The notes under the pieces were generated by a model. It saw nothing but the letters and a program-made list of their open reading frames with translations, searched no databases and was not told where the DNA came from. Both the position numbers and the translations under genes were made by a program. A stretch of DNA of 64,000 nt, taken from NCBI RefSeq assembly GCF_001298465.1, contig NZ_CP012541.1, positions 434,001 through 498,000 on the forward strand. The letters are read 5' to 3'. Below are positions 38,409 through 47,293 of this stretch, one piece after another (positions within the stretch are counted from its first letter, which is position 1; each line of letters starts with the position of its first letter). This DNA comes from Campylobacter concisus. GTDB lineage: Bacteria; Campylobacterota; Campylobacteria; Campylobacterales; Campylobacteraceae.

Positions 38409-39403
38409 TTAAAAAATAGCGAGCTAGGCACCATTTTGCCGTTATCTCGTAAAAACAGCAAGACCTTTATCTCTTTAAACTCATCTGGGTCGCTACCTTC
38501 GATAGCCTCTCTTACTTTATCAAGCATCTGAAGCTCAAATAGCGCATATACGTAAGCCTCATCAGCGTCAGCATGGATGCTTTTTAGCTTCTCAAAGATG
38601 CCGATAAATGCATCTGGTTTTAGCTTATTTTTAAGCATTATAGCTGCTTTGTCGTATTGTGCTTTTGTCACTTTTGCGTTGTTTAAAAGATCAAAAATTT
38701 CATCACTGCTTAGATCGATCTCGTCATTTACAAAGCGGGTAATAATAAGCATTATATCTTCACTCGCTAGTTCAAAATTTAATCTTTTGATCTCGCTGAA
38801 AGAAGCTACTTTTATGAGTTTATCAAATGCGGCTTTTTTAAGGCTCTCGTTTTGATCTTGATTTTTAAGTATGTCAAGATAGTAAGTAGGTAGTTGCTCG
38901 ATTTTATTTAGCTCATTTAGGATATTTAACTTGCTATCTTTTGCTAGTCTAAATTTCTTTAGATCGACGATCTCTTTATTTTTTATACTTTTTATAGTTT
39001 GTAAGATATTGTTTATCTCGGCATCATCTACACCGACATCTTTAAGCTCGCCTACTGGTGAGATAGAGCGAGTAAGCTGTGAGGCGATCTTGTAAGTGTC
39101 GGTTTTGAAGTCTTTGTTGCTCTCAAAGCCAAGAAGCGTCTCTTTGGCTAAGTCTTTATAAAGCTGGCTATCTTTTTTGATCCATTTTTTATATCTATAA
39201 AAAGCATATCCATGATAAGCGATATGAAGTAGGGCAAGAAGTGCTAAAACAGCTACTGGAAGAGCGACCCAAATAGCAATTGGCAAAGTTATAGTTTGGC
39301 CTAAAAGCTCAAATGTGTAATCAGAACTATTAAGAGAATAAGTGAGTCCTGCAACAACTACTATGTAGATTATGCAGTAGACGAGAAATTTTCTAGTTTT
39401 CAT
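38405..39403 (-). CDS. Unrecognised membrane-anchored protein
   Basis: A 332-residue protein with two membrane helices at the N-terminus (about residues 7-24 and 41-66). A long cytoplasmic, mostly helical, Lys/Asp/Glu-rich part of about 260 residues follows, without cysteines or catalytic motifs I can name. I know of an uncharacterised gene at this place in C. jejuni between the dksA-like gene and dus, so it appears to be a conserved lineage-specific protein. It is ten bases after the dksA-like gene. Confidence 0.75.
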   Translation of the reverse strand: MKTRKFLVYCIIYIVVVAGLTYSLNSSDYTFELLGQTITLPIAIWVALPVAVLALLALLHIAYHGYAFYRYKKWIKKDSQLYKDLAKETLLGFESNKDFKTDTYKIASQLTRSISPVGELKDVGVDDAEINNILQTIKSIKNKEIVDLKKFRLAKDSKLNILNELNKIEQLPTYYLDILKNQDQNESLKKAAFDKLIKVASFSEIKRLNFELASEDIMLIITRFVNDEIDLSSDEIFDLLNNAKVTKAQYDKAAIMLKNKLKPDAFIGIFEKLKSIHADADEAYVYALFELQMLDKVREAIEGSDPDEFKEIKVLLFLRDNGKMVPSSLFFK

Positions 39404-39412
39404 GTTTTCTCC

Positions 39413-39769
39413 TTAGTTTTTTGCTGTTTTTTCGATTATTTCACGGCAAGTTATGCAGTATTTTGCATGTGGTTTTACTTTTAGTCGCGGTATGCTGATC
39501 TCCTCTTCACACATATCACAAATTCCATAAGTTTTATTTGCTATCTTCTCTAGTGCTTCATCTATCTCTGATAGCTCCGCTCTTTGTTGTGTCGATATCG
39601 AATGCTCGATTAACTGGTCTGTATTTACAGAGGCTATATCAAACTCATCGCTTACACCACTATCTCTTAAGCCATTTACTTCAACAGATGAATCATAGAT
39701 ATTTTTTTTGATCTGTAATTTTCTTTCTTCAAGTAATTTTTTAAAAAAATTTAGCTCAGTTTGTGTCAT
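39413..39769 (-). CDS. dksA: DksA/TraR family zinc-finger regulator
   Basis: A 118-residue protein. An N-terminal coiled coil precedes a C-terminal zinc finger with CDMCEEEI and CITCREIIEK (four cysteines). DksA-type proteins bind RNA polymerase through the secondary channel and modulate stable RNA and stress transcription with ppGpp. The acidic coiled-coil tip is hard to place. C. jejuni has a functional DksA-like protein at this locus as I recall. Confidence 0.88.
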   Translation of the reverse strand: MTQTELNFFKKLLEERKLQIKKNIYDSSVEVNGLRDSGVSDEFDIASVNTDQLIEHSISTQQRAELSEIDEALEKIANKTYGICDMCEEEISIPRLKVKPHAKYCITCREIIEKTAKN

Positions 39770-39779
39770 TTATATTCCT

Positions 39780-40235
39780 TTATTTGTGATATGGGTGGTT
39801 TGCATTTATGCAAAGTGCTCTAAAAATTTGCTCAAAAAGTACAAGCTTGGCAACCTTATGCGCCATCGTCATCTTGCTCAAACTTACGACTTTTTGTGCT
39901 TTATTTTTTAAATTTTGGCTAAGACCATAAGCTCCACCTATGAAAAAGTTAATTTGTGAATTTGAGTTTAAAATTTGTGCAAATTCTTGGCTGTCAAGTT
40001 GCAAGCCATTTTCATCAAGCATTACACAAAAGCCTTTTAAATTTGGCTCGTAAATTTCATCATAGGCTCTTAATGCTTCGCTTTTTCCGGCACTTTGAGC
40101 TTTTGCTATTTTTTCATTGAAAAAGATTTTATCGTTTACCTTGGCAAATTTTGCACTCATTTTTATATATTCTTGTATTTCGTTTTCAAAGTTGTCACGT
40201 GATGATTTTTGAATGCTAAAAACTGAAATTTCCAA
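39780..40235 (-). CDS. rlmH: 23S rRNA pseudouridine-1915 N3-methyltransferase RlmH
   Basis: A 151-residue SPOUT methyltransferase acting on helix 69 of 23S rRNA. The knot region reads [18 protein letters not shown], followed by [22 protein letters not shown], and it ends NHPYHK, the family's typical terminus. It is two bases after accD and ten before the dksA-like gene. Confidence 0.94.
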   Translation of the reverse strand: MEISVFSIQKSSRDNFENEIQEYIKMSAKFAKVNDKIFFNEKIAKAQSAGKSEALRAYDEIYEPNLKGFCVMLDENGLQLDSQEFAQILNSNSQINFFIGGAYGLSQNLKNKAQKVVSLSKMTMAHKVAKLVLFEQIFRALCINANHPYHK

Positions 40236-40237
40236 AT

Positions 40238-41152
40238 TTAGCCTTTGGTTTTTAGCTTTAGTTCAAAGTTATTTCCATTTTCATCTTGTCTTTCTTTTTG
40301 ATGCATTGTCTTGTTATTTGTGAGAAATTTAACCATATCGCTTATATATTTTTTATGTTCGCTTCTTGGCACAATAGCATCGATTAAGCCATGTTCTAAC
40401 AAAAACTCAGCTCTTTGAAATCCCTCTGGTAAATCAGCACCAATGGTTTGTTTGATGACCCTTTGACCAGCAAAGCCTATCAATGCGCCAGGTTCAGCGA
40501 TTATTAGATCTCCAAGCCAAGCAAAAGAAGCACTAACGCCACCCATTGTTGGATCAGTAAGTATTGAGATATAAGGCAGCTTTGCTTCATCAAGTAGTTT
40601 TAAAGCGGCTGATGTCTTTGACATTTGCATCAAAGAGAATGTACTCTCTTGCATTCTAGCTCCACCTGAAGCACTCACTATGACTAAGGCTTGGCGTTTT
40701 TCTATCGCTCGTTTTATCGCTCTTACGATCTTTTCACCCTCAACTGAAGCCAATGAACCACCCATGAAACCAAAGTCAAAAACAACTAGCTGGATTTCTT
40801 GTCCGTCGCATTTACCTTCGCCGCATATCACTGAGCTTGTGCGTCCTGTTTTTTCTTTATTTTCTGTGATTCTTTTTTTGTATGATTTTTTATCAACAAA
40901 ATTTAATGGATCTGCCGGTTTTAAATTCGCGTCAAATTCTACAAAGCTATCTTCATCACAGATCAAATTTATACGATCAGTAGCTTTTAGTCTCATATGA
41001 TAACCGCATTTTGGGCATACATTAAAACAAGCTTCAACTTCTTTGTAGTACATCAGTGAGTGACAATTATCGCATTTTACCCAGTGTGTAGGCGCTTCTT
41101 CTGGACGAGGTTGAGCTTTTCTTATTTTTGAAAAAATATCTGAGAAATTCAT
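40238..41152 (-). CDS. accD: Acetyl-CoA carboxylase carboxyltransferase subunit beta
   Basis: About 304 residues. It transfers the carboxyl group from biotin to acetyl-CoA in fatty-acid synthesis. The N-terminal Cys4 zinc ribbon is [19 protein letters not shown]-type with CPKC. The carboxyltransferase core has [21 protein letters not shown] and [16 protein letters not shown]. The open frame reaches a GTG at 41164. I choose the ATG at 41152 ([14 protein letters not shown]) because it fits family starts. Confidence 0.94.
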   Translation of the reverse strand: MNFSDIFSKIRKAQPRPEEAPTHWVKCDNCHSLMYYKEVEACFNVCPKCGYHMRLKATDRINLICDEDSFVEFDANLKPADPLNFVDKKSYKKRITENKEKTGRTSSVICGEGKCDGQEIQLVVFDFGFMGGSLASVEGEKIVRAIKRAIEKRQALVIVSASGGARMQESTFSLMQMSKTSAALKLLDEAKLPYISILTDPTMGGVSASFAWLGDLIIAEPGALIGFAGQRVIKQTIGADLPEGFQRAEFLLEHGLIDAIVPRSEHKKYISDMVKFLTNNKTMHQKERQDENGNNFELKLKTKG

Positions 41153-41183
41153 ATTTTTACCCACTTATATTAAAAATTGTGGG

Positions 41184-41189
41184 ATTATA
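41184..41189 (-). promoter_or_regulatory. -10 element for accD
   Basis: TATAAT on the minus strand, 31 bases before the accD ATG. The 9-G tract in the bamA terminator is about 65 bases further upstream, outside the core promoter. Confidence 0.55.
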
Positions 41190-41246
41190 TCTAATGTTTG
41201 CCTTGCTTTTTCTTATATGACTTAAAGTTTGTTTATTTGTAAAGGT

Positions 41247-41277
41247 TTGAAGGGGGGGGGTAAGTTAGCCCCTTCAA
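41247..41277 (-). terminator. bamA terminator hairpin containing a homopolymeric G/C tract
   Basis: TTGAAGGGG and CCCCTTCAA form a perfect nine-base-pair stem nine bases after the bamA stop. On the plus strand the left arm runs on into nine consecutive G (41252-41260), and only four of these are needed for pairing with the four C of the other arm. The arm can therefore slide, and tract length changes the loop rather than the stem. A T-rich stretch (CTTTACAAATAAAC) follows on the minus strand. Confidence 0.65.
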
Positions 41278-41286
41278 AGTATCTTA

Positions 41287-43542
41287 TTAGAAGCGTCTTC
41301 CGATAGTAAACTCAAATGTATTTGTATCATCGCCCTCTTTAGGTTTAAGAGCTTTTGCAAAGATTAGTTGAAGTGGTCCGATAGGTGTTATCCACTCGAT
41401 ACCTGTACCAACTGATGATCTTTTTATCTCATTTAGGCTATTTTCGCCGATCATACCGTAGTCATAAAATACAACACCACGCATTTTGACACGATCTATT
41501 ATAGGAAAGCTTATTTCAGCTGAATTATTAAATGAAGTTTCGCCGCCGTATTCGTAGTAGTCGCCATTATATTTTACCTTTGGAGATACGGTTCTGCTCT
41601 CGTAACCACGTAAGCTTCTTATACCACCAAGGTAAAGTCTTTCGTTGATCGGAGTATATCCTCTTTCCCAAATTTTGCCAAAGCTTGCTTTGTATCTTAA
41701 GATAAGATCGTAGTCGATGTATTCTCTAAGACCTAGGTAGTAGTTAAAATTTGTGCGATTTTTGATAAAGTCTATATCGCCACCAAGTCCAGCTATCTCA
41801 AATGATGTACTAGCTATGATGCCACGTCTTGGCAAGTAATAATCATCGGTGCTATTATATGTTAAAGCCGGAGTTATAGCGCTTTTTATAGCTTTACCTT
41901 CTCTATAAATTTCTTTTTTAGTTTTTGCGTTGATATCTCTTAGTTCATCATCTTTTAGAGTAATTTTGCTTTGCTCAATATTGTAAGTAAGCGATGCACT
42001 TAAATTTCTAGTTAGTTTTCTACCAAGAGTTGTGCTAAAGCCATAGCTTCTCTCTTTATATGTTCTCCAGTCATAGTCATTTGCATAAAGTGTTCCGCCA
42101 AGGCTATACTCTGAGTCGAAAATTCTTGGGTTTGTAAGACTTATCTGACCTGAAAGCTCTCTGTCACTTTTATCTACGCTTATTTGTCCTTGAAGGCCAG
42201 AGCCAAAGATATTTGTATCAGAAAGTGCTGCATTTAGTAGTAGTCCGTCACTGCTGCCGTATCCGATACCGCCGCTTATTGAGCCAGTTGAGGCTTCTTT
42301 TACTTTTACTTTTAGATCGACTGTATTTTTATCAACTGGATCTTCTTCTATCTCGACATCGTCAAAGTAGCTTGTTCTTTTTAGCGCATCTTTTGAGTCT
42401 TGAAGGTCGGTTCTACTATATAAATTTCCTTCGGTTAGATAAAGTTCACGTCTTACAACGCGGTCAACGGTCCTATCGTTTCCTGAAATTTGAACATTTC
42501 TTATATATACTTTTTCGCCAGGATCTACTTCATAATCAATATCGACAGTTTTATTTTCATCAAATTTATCAGTCTTTGGATAGACCTTCACAAACGCATA
42601 ACCTTTATCAGCAACCATATCATCGAGCTTTTTCATATCTTGGCGAAGTCTTGCTGAGTTCATCGTATCGCCAGCCTCAAGCCTAAAGTCATCTATGATC
42701 TTTTTAGTGTCAAGCTCCAGCTCTTCAGGTGCTGTAATGCTTACATTTGAAACCTTATAAGGCTCACCTTCATGAACATAATAAGTAAGATCAGCTGTGT
42801 AATTATCAAACGATGAATTTAAATAAGGTGACGAAATAGTCGCGTCTAAATAGCCTTTTTGGAAATATTTGTCTTGTATTCTTGCTGGATCATTTTCAAG
42901 CTCAAAAAGTTTAACTTTACCGTCATTTCTGCCCCAAAGCCAGCCCATAAATTCTCTACTTTTATTTGCAACTACTGGCTCAATGTCGTCATAATCAAAC
43001 TCTTTTGCGCCGACTAAATTTACATTTTTGATTATCATATTTTCGCCGCGGTTTATGTTGAGTGTTATAAAAAGTGAGCTGTCGTTGTCTGCAACTGGTT
43101 GTTTTTCTACGTCTACAACGGTATCAAAATATCCCTTTGACTCATAATACTGACGAATTCTCTCTTTAGTTTTTTCTATTGTAAGCTCATCGTACATATT
43201 GCCTGGTTTGATATTGATTAACGACTCTATGGCAGTTTTGTCATTTGTTACGACGCCTTTTAGATCGACCCTAGCAACACTTGGCTTCTCTTTTACAGCT
43301 ACTAAAAGATTACCATTGCCTGTATCTTCTATGTAGATATCGTCGAAATAGTTTTGTTTGTATAAATTTGTGATCGCCTTATCGCTAAGCTTTGGAGTCA
43401 GATCCTGACCGACTTTTAAGCCCATTATTTGGCTTGCTACTTCAGGCGAAAGGTGAATTAGGCCTTTAAAGTTTATTGACTGGATTGTTTGTGCGCTTAG
43501 GCCGCTGAAAGCTAATGCTAATAAAAATAATTTCTTTTTCAT
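41287..43542 (-). CDS. bamA: BamA outer-membrane protein assembly factor
   Basis: A 751-residue Omp85 protein that inserts beta-barrel proteins. It has a signal sequence (ends GLSAQ, about residue 18) and five POTRA domains (about 20-420). The 16-stranded barrel contains the YLGGIRSLRGYESRTV loop-6 motif (VRGF/IRGY) and ends in an aromatic C-terminal signal (FTIGRRF). Length and order are normal. An AT-rich divergent promoter region separates it from tyrA. Confidence 0.96.
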   Translation of the reverse strand: MKKKLFLLALAFSGLSAQTIQSINFKGLIHLSPEVASQIMGLKVGQDLTPKLSDKAITNLYKQNYFDDIYIEDTGNGNLLVAVKEKPSVARVDLKGVVTNDKTAIESLINIKPGNMYDELTIEKTKERIRQYYESKGYFDTVVDVEKQPVADNDSSLFITLNINRGENMIIKNVNLVGAKEFDYDDIEPVVANKSREFMGWLWGRNDGKVKLFELENDPARIQDKYFQKGYLDATISSPYLNSSFDNYTADLTYYVHEGEPYKVSNVSITAPEELELDTKKIIDDFRLEAGDTMNSARLRQDMKKLDDMVADKGYAFVKVYPKTDKFDENKTVDIDYEVDPGEKVYIRNVQISGNDRTVDRVVRRELYLTEGNLYSRTDLQDSKDALKRTSYFDDVEIEEDPVDKNTVDLKVKVKEASTGSISGGIGYGSSDGLLLNAALSDTNIFGSGLQGQISVDKSDRELSGQISLTNPRIFDSEYSLGGTLYANDYDWRTYKERSYGFSTTLGRKLTRNLSASLTYNIEQSKITLKDDELRDINAKTKKEIYREGKAIKSAITPALTYNSTDDYYLPRRGIIASTSFEIAGLGGDIDFIKNRTNFNYYLGLREYIDYDLILRYKASFGKIWERGYTPINERLYLGGIRSLRGYESRTVSPKVKYNGDYYEYGGETSFNNSAEISFPIIDRVKMRGVVFYDYGMIGENSLNEIKRSSVGTGIEWITPIGPLQLIFAKALKPKEGDDTNTFEFTIGRRF

Positions 43543-43574
43543 TAAATTTAACCTAGAGTTTTAGTATAAGTGCG

Positions 43575-43580
43575 TATAAT
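43575..43580 (+). promoter_or_regulatory. -10 element for tyrA
   Basis: TATAAT 52 bases before the tyrA ATG in the divergent bamA-tyrA gap. On the opposite strand, a TATACT at 43563-43568 could serve bamA, so the two promoters would overlap back to back. Confidence 0.45.
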
Positions 43581-43631
43581 ATCATATTTTATTTTTAATA
43601 AATTTAAATTTTATAATTTTGAAGGTTTTTT

Positions 43632-44462
43632 ATGAAAATAGGTATCATCGGACTTGGTCTTATGGGTGGCTCGCTTGGTCTTGCACTAAAAGATGAAAAA
43701 TTAATCTCTTGTGTTAGTGGATATGACAAAGATGAAAATCATAGCAAAAAGGCCTTAGAACTTGGCTTGGTGCATGAAATTTTAAGCATTGACGAGATGA
43801 AAAAGAAGTGTGACATCATCTTTTTGGCTGTGCCAGTTGAAGCTATCGTATCAATAGTGCAAAATTTAACCGATATTAGCGAAGATACAACTATCATTGA
43901 TTTTGGCTCAACCAAACAAAAGATAATAGAAGCTGTGCCAGAAAAAATTCGTAAAAATTTCATCCCAGCTCATCCAATGGCAGGTACTGAGTATTCTGGT
44001 CCAGAGGCTGCCTTTAAATCACTTTACACAGGGGCAACTATTATCGTTTGTGACTTTGCTGAGAGCGCAGAAAAACATGTAAAAAGAAGCGTTGAGTTAT
44101 TTTCTTGTCTTGGCATGAAGATCATTTTCATGAGCGCAAAAGAGCATGATCATCACGTAGGTCTTATTTCACATTTGCCTCATGCGATCGCATTTTCGCT
44201 TGCTAGTGGAATTTTAAAAGAAGAGGATAAAAGGCACATCGTAGCGCTTGGCGGACCTACATTTAAGGGCATGATACGTGTCGCAAAGAGTTCGCCTTTT
44301 ATGTGGAGCGATATTTTTAAGCAAAATAAAAATAATGTTGTTGAAGCCATAAATATGTTTGAAAAAGAGCTAAATTTGTGCAAAGATCTCATCAAAGATG
44401 AACGCTGGGATGAGCTTTTTGCATGGATGAGCGACGCTAGAGCTGTAAGAGAAATTTTGTAA
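43632..44462 (+). CDS. tyrA: Prephenate dehydrogenase
   Basis: A 276-residue NAD-dependent enzyme of tyrosine synthesis. The nucleotide fold starts IGIIGLGLMGGSLGLAL. The catalytic histidines lie in AHPMAGTEYSGPEAA and LISHLPHAIAFSLA. No chorismate mutase fusion or ACT domain is seen, so it is the monofunctional short form. Confidence 0.95.
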   Translation: MKIGIIGLGLMGGSLGLALKDEKLISCVSGYDKDENHSKKALELGLVHEILSIDEMKKKCDIIFLAVPVEAIVSIVQNLTDISEDTTIIDFGSTKQKIIEAVPEKIRKNFIPAHPMAGTEYSGPEAAFKSLYTGATIIVCDFAESAEKHVKRSVELFSCLGMKIIFMSAKEHDHHVGLISHLPHAIAFSLASGILKEEDKRHIVALGGPTFKGMIRVAKSSPFMWSDIFKQNKNNVVEAINMFEKELNLCKDLIKDERWDELFAWMSDARAVREIL

Positions 44463-44524
44463 TTAACTAAAAATTTATTGATTTACGTGTAAAATTTTGC
44501 AAATTAAATTTAAGGTAAAAATAT

Positions 44525-45895
44525 ATGTATAGACGTGGAATTGGCGGTTTTGGTATTGTTGTGCTTTTGCTAATTTTAATCTTAGTCGGTGGTTTTGGCT
44601 ATGCTTTGATGTCAAAAGATTTTGAGCGAAATGAACCGATAATCGGTGTTGCTGATAAAGTTTATTGGAATCTTAGAACCCCAATGAATATCAAATTTAA
44701 AGACGATAGTGGTATAAAATTTGTACGAATTAGTATGAATGATGGGAAAAATGATCTAAATTTGTTAAATCAAATCATGCAAAATCCAAGTACTGAGCTT
44801 GATGTAAATTTAACCTTTCCAAAGACTGGCTTTTTTGCTCAAAAAGATACCTATGAGATGAATATCGAAGCTGTAGATACTAGCAAATGGAGTTTTTTTA
44901 CTGGCAACAAAGCTAGCAAAAAGGTTGAAGTAGTGCTTGATACTTCAAAGCCTGATCTTTACGTACTTTCGCAATCTTATTCTATCTCAAAAGGTGGTAG
45001 TGCTGTTGTGGTGTTTAGAGCGACTGATAACCAGCTAAAAGAGGCCTATGTCCAGACAAATTTTGGTAAGAAATTTAAAGCTGTGCCATTTTATAAAGAG
45101 GGCTTTTATGCAGCACTTGTTGCTTGGCCAGTTCAGGTTGAAAATTTTAGTGCTGAGGTCATTGCAAGAGACTTTGCAGGCAATGAGAGCAAGTCTCACG
45201 TGAGATATTTTTATGAAAATGTAAAGTATAAAACTTCAACTATTGCGTTAAATGATAAATTTTTAGATGGAAAGATAGTTGATCTAACAGATCAATACGC
45301 AAAAGATCCAAGAGCGCTTTCAAGGCTTGAGAAAATGAGATTTGTCAATGAAACACTTAGAAACTCAAACGAAGAAAAGATAACAGCACTTACTTCAAAT
45401 CCTGGCGATGAGATGCTAACTGGCTTTAGTGTGGCTCCATTTTACCCACTAAGAAATGGTAAAAAAGTGGCTGACTTCGCCGATCACCGATACTATACAT
45501 ATAATAATGAGCAAGTAAGTGAGTCTTGGCATATGGGAATAGACTTTGCAAGCGTGGCGGCAGCTCCAATAATAGCTACCAATGCTGGTCGTGTTGTGCT
45601 TGCATCAGAAAATGGAATTTATGGATTAAATATCGTGATCGATCATGGATTTGGGCTTTATTCACTTTATGGACACTGCTCAAGCACTAGAGTAAAAGAG
45701 GGCGATATGGTGGCAGCTGGCGATCAGATAGGTGTTACTGGAACTAGTGGCCTTGCACTTGGGGATCACCTTCACTTTGGAATTTTAGTCCAAGGCGAAG
45801 AGGTGAGACCACAACAATGGATGGACAAAAAGTGGATAAAAGACAATATCACAAGTGTCTTAGATGCTGCAAAAGCGATGATAGACAAGAACTAA
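44525..45895 (+). CDS. M23-family peptidoglycan endopeptidase
   Basis: A 456-residue membrane-anchored protein with one helix at about residues 9-29. A large periplasmic N-terminal region precedes a LytM/M23 domain. The zinc ligands are visible as HMGID (H336, D340) and DHLHFG (H415, H417). Such enzymes cut peptide crosslinks and help set helical cell shape in Campylobacter and Helicobacter. Which named shape gene it corresponds to cannot be decided here. It is between tyrA and lpxC. Confidence 0.9.
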   Translation: MYRRGIGGFGIVVLLLILILVGGFGYALMSKDFERNEPIIGVADKVYWNLRTPMNIKFKDDSGIKFVRISMNDGKNDLNLLNQIMQNPSTELDVNLTFPKTGFFAQKDTYEMNIEAVDTSKWSFFTGNKASKKVEVVLDTSKPDLYVLSQSYSISKGGSAVVVFRATDNQLKEAYVQTNFGKKFKAVPFYKEGFYAALVAWPVQVENFSAEVIARDFAGNESKSHVRYFYENVKYKTSTIALNDKFLDGKIVDLTDQYAKDPRALSRLEKMRFVNETLRNSNEEKITALTSNPGDEMLTGFSVAPFYPLRNGKKVADFADHRYYTYNNEQVSESWHMGIDFASVAAAPIIATNAGRVVLASENGIYGLNIVIDHGFGLYSLYGHCSSTRVKEGDMVAAGDQIGVTGTSGLALGDHLHFGILVQGEEVRPQQWMDKKWIKDNITSVLDAAKAMIDKN

Positions 45896-45900
45896 AAAAT

Positions 45901-45929
45901 TTGCAAAATTGATTTTTTAGTGCTATCAT
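45901..45929 (+). promoter_or_regulatory. Promoter for lpxC
   Basis: TTGCAA (45901-45906), a 17-base spacer and TATCAT (45924-45929), 28 bases before the TTG start. Each box has one or two deviations from consensus. ATAAGG ahead of the start is the ribosome binding site. Confidence 0.5.
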
Positions 45930-45957
45930 AAGCGGATTAAAAATATAAGGAAAATTC

Positions 45958-46842
45958 TTGAAACAAACTACTATCGCAAGACGCGTTGAGACCGTTGGTA
46001 TAGGGCTTCATAAAGGTGAGCCGATAAGACTTATACTAGAACCTCTTGATGCAAATTCTGGCATTATTTTGCACCGCGAAGATCTTGGTATTAGTTTTAA
46101 AGCCGAACCTAAAAATGTGATAAATACGCAGATGGCAACCGTTGTTGGCAATGAAAAGGGCTTTATTAGTACGATTGAGCATCTAATGTCAGCCATAAAT
46201 GGTTATGGCATTGATAATATTAGAATCTCTGTTGATGCAAATGAAATTCCAGTGATGGATGGTAGTGCAATAAGCTTTTGTATGCTACTTGATGAAGCTG
46301 GCATAAGATATCTTGATGCTGGCAAAAAAGTAATTCTTGTCCGCCGTGAAGTTGAAGTCATTGAGGGTTCTAAATTTGTACGAACTTCACCTTCAAGAAG
46401 TCCAAAATTTGACTATACGATAAAATTTGATCATCCAGTTATTGGTGAACAAAGATATGTTTTTGATTTTAGTAAAAGCTCGTTTATAAAAAATATAGCT
46501 CGTGCTAGAACTTTTGGATTTTTGAAAGATTTACAGCGTTTGCAAGCTCAAAATTTAGCCCTTGGTGCATCACTTGATAATGCTGTGGCAATCGATGATA
46601 CACATATCCTAAATCCAGAAGGTTTGAGATTTGAAAATGAGTTTGTAAGGCACAAAATTTTAGATGCGATTGGTGATTTAAGCTTGCTTGGAGCGCCTTT
46701 ATTGGGCGATTATACAGCATTTGCTGGAAGCCATGACCTAAATCACAAATTAACTCTTGCTTTGATGTCCGATGAGAAAAACTACGAGATCGCAACTCTA
46801 AATGGCGAACTTCTAAAAGAGTATCAAAAGGTATTTGCATAG
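45958..46842 (+). CDS. lpxC: UDP-3-O-acyl-N-acetylglucosamine deacetylase LpxC
   Basis: A 294-residue zinc deacetylase, the committed step of lipid A synthesis. Zinc ligands and catalytic residues are seen in STIEHLMSAINGYGIDN (first histidine) and FVRHKILDAIGDLSLLG (histidine and aspartate). The opening KQTTIARRVETVGIGLHKGE is typical. The start is TTG with ATAAGG eight bases upstream. Its TAG stop overlaps the probable ATA start of tsaB. Confidence 0.96.
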   Translation: MKQTTIARRVETVGIGLHKGEPIRLILEPLDANSGIILHREDLGISFKAEPKNVINTQMATVVGNEKGFISTIEHLMSAINGYGIDNIRISVDANEIPVMDGSAISFCMLLDEAGIRYLDAGKKVILVRREVEVIEGSKFVRTSPSRSPKFDYTIKFDHPVIGEQRYVFDFSKSSFIKNIARARTFGFLKDLQRLQAQNLALGASLDNAVAIDDTHILNPEGLRFENEFVRHKILDAIGDLSLLGAPLLGDYTAFAGSHDLNHKLTLALMSDEKNYEIATLNGELLKEYQKVFA

Positions 46843-47285
46843 AAAATATTGAAATTTTAGTTGTCTCTTTATCGACTCCGCTCTTGGTTGGAGTTTATAA
46901 AGATGGCGTAAAATTTGATGAAATTACGACTGATGAACATGTCAGTGAAGCTTTGATAAAGATCTTAGAAAATTTATCCTCTAAATTTAATATCGCAAAA
47001 ATTATTTATGCAAATACGCCAGGCAGTTTTATGGGGCTAAAGGTGGCCTATGTCATCTTAAAGACTTTCTCTTTGGCAAAGGGTTGCGAATTTTATGCGG
47101 TTAGTGGCTTTAGCTTAAATGGTCACCAAGCGATCAGGGCAAATAAAAATTTAAGCTTTGTTTTAAAAAATGGCGAAATTTTACTTGAGAAAGTTGAACC
47201 TGTGAGATTTGTGTTGCCTTTAAATTTAGATGAATTAAAACTAAATTCAGATACACTTCCAAATTATATTATCCAAGCTGTTTAG
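46839..47285 (+). CDS. tsaB: TsaB-like tRNA threonylcarbamoyladenosine biosynthesis protein, non-standard start
   Basis: A short (about 148 residues) TsaB homologue, scaffold partner of TsaD in t6A37 synthesis. The usual first strand of TsaB (ILxIDTSTxxxxVAL) appears here as EILVVSLSTPLLVGVY (46851-46898). The first standard start codon, TTG 46884, lies inside this strand and would delete it. Upstream the frame has no ATG, GTG or TTG that fits. ATA at 46839 overlaps the lpxC stop (ATAG) and is preceded by AAAAGG seven bases upstream, so I propose it as start. ATT at 46848 or 46854 is possible. IYANTPGSFMGLKVAY corresponds to the TsaB PGSFTGLR motif. Confidence 0.75.
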   Translation: MENIEILVVSLSTPLLVGVYKDGVKFDEITTDEHVSEALIKILENLSSKFNIAKIIYANTPGSFMGLKVAYVILKTFSLAKGCEFYAVSGFSLNGHQAIRANKNLSFVLKNGEILLEKVEPVRFVLPLNLDELKLNSDTLPNYIIQAV

Positions 47286-47293
47286 GAGAAATT

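Noticed and set aside
42213-42686. 157-codon open frame on the plus strand inside bamA
   Set aside because: It is antisense to a clearly conserved gene and its Leu/Arg/Tyr-rich product has no domain.
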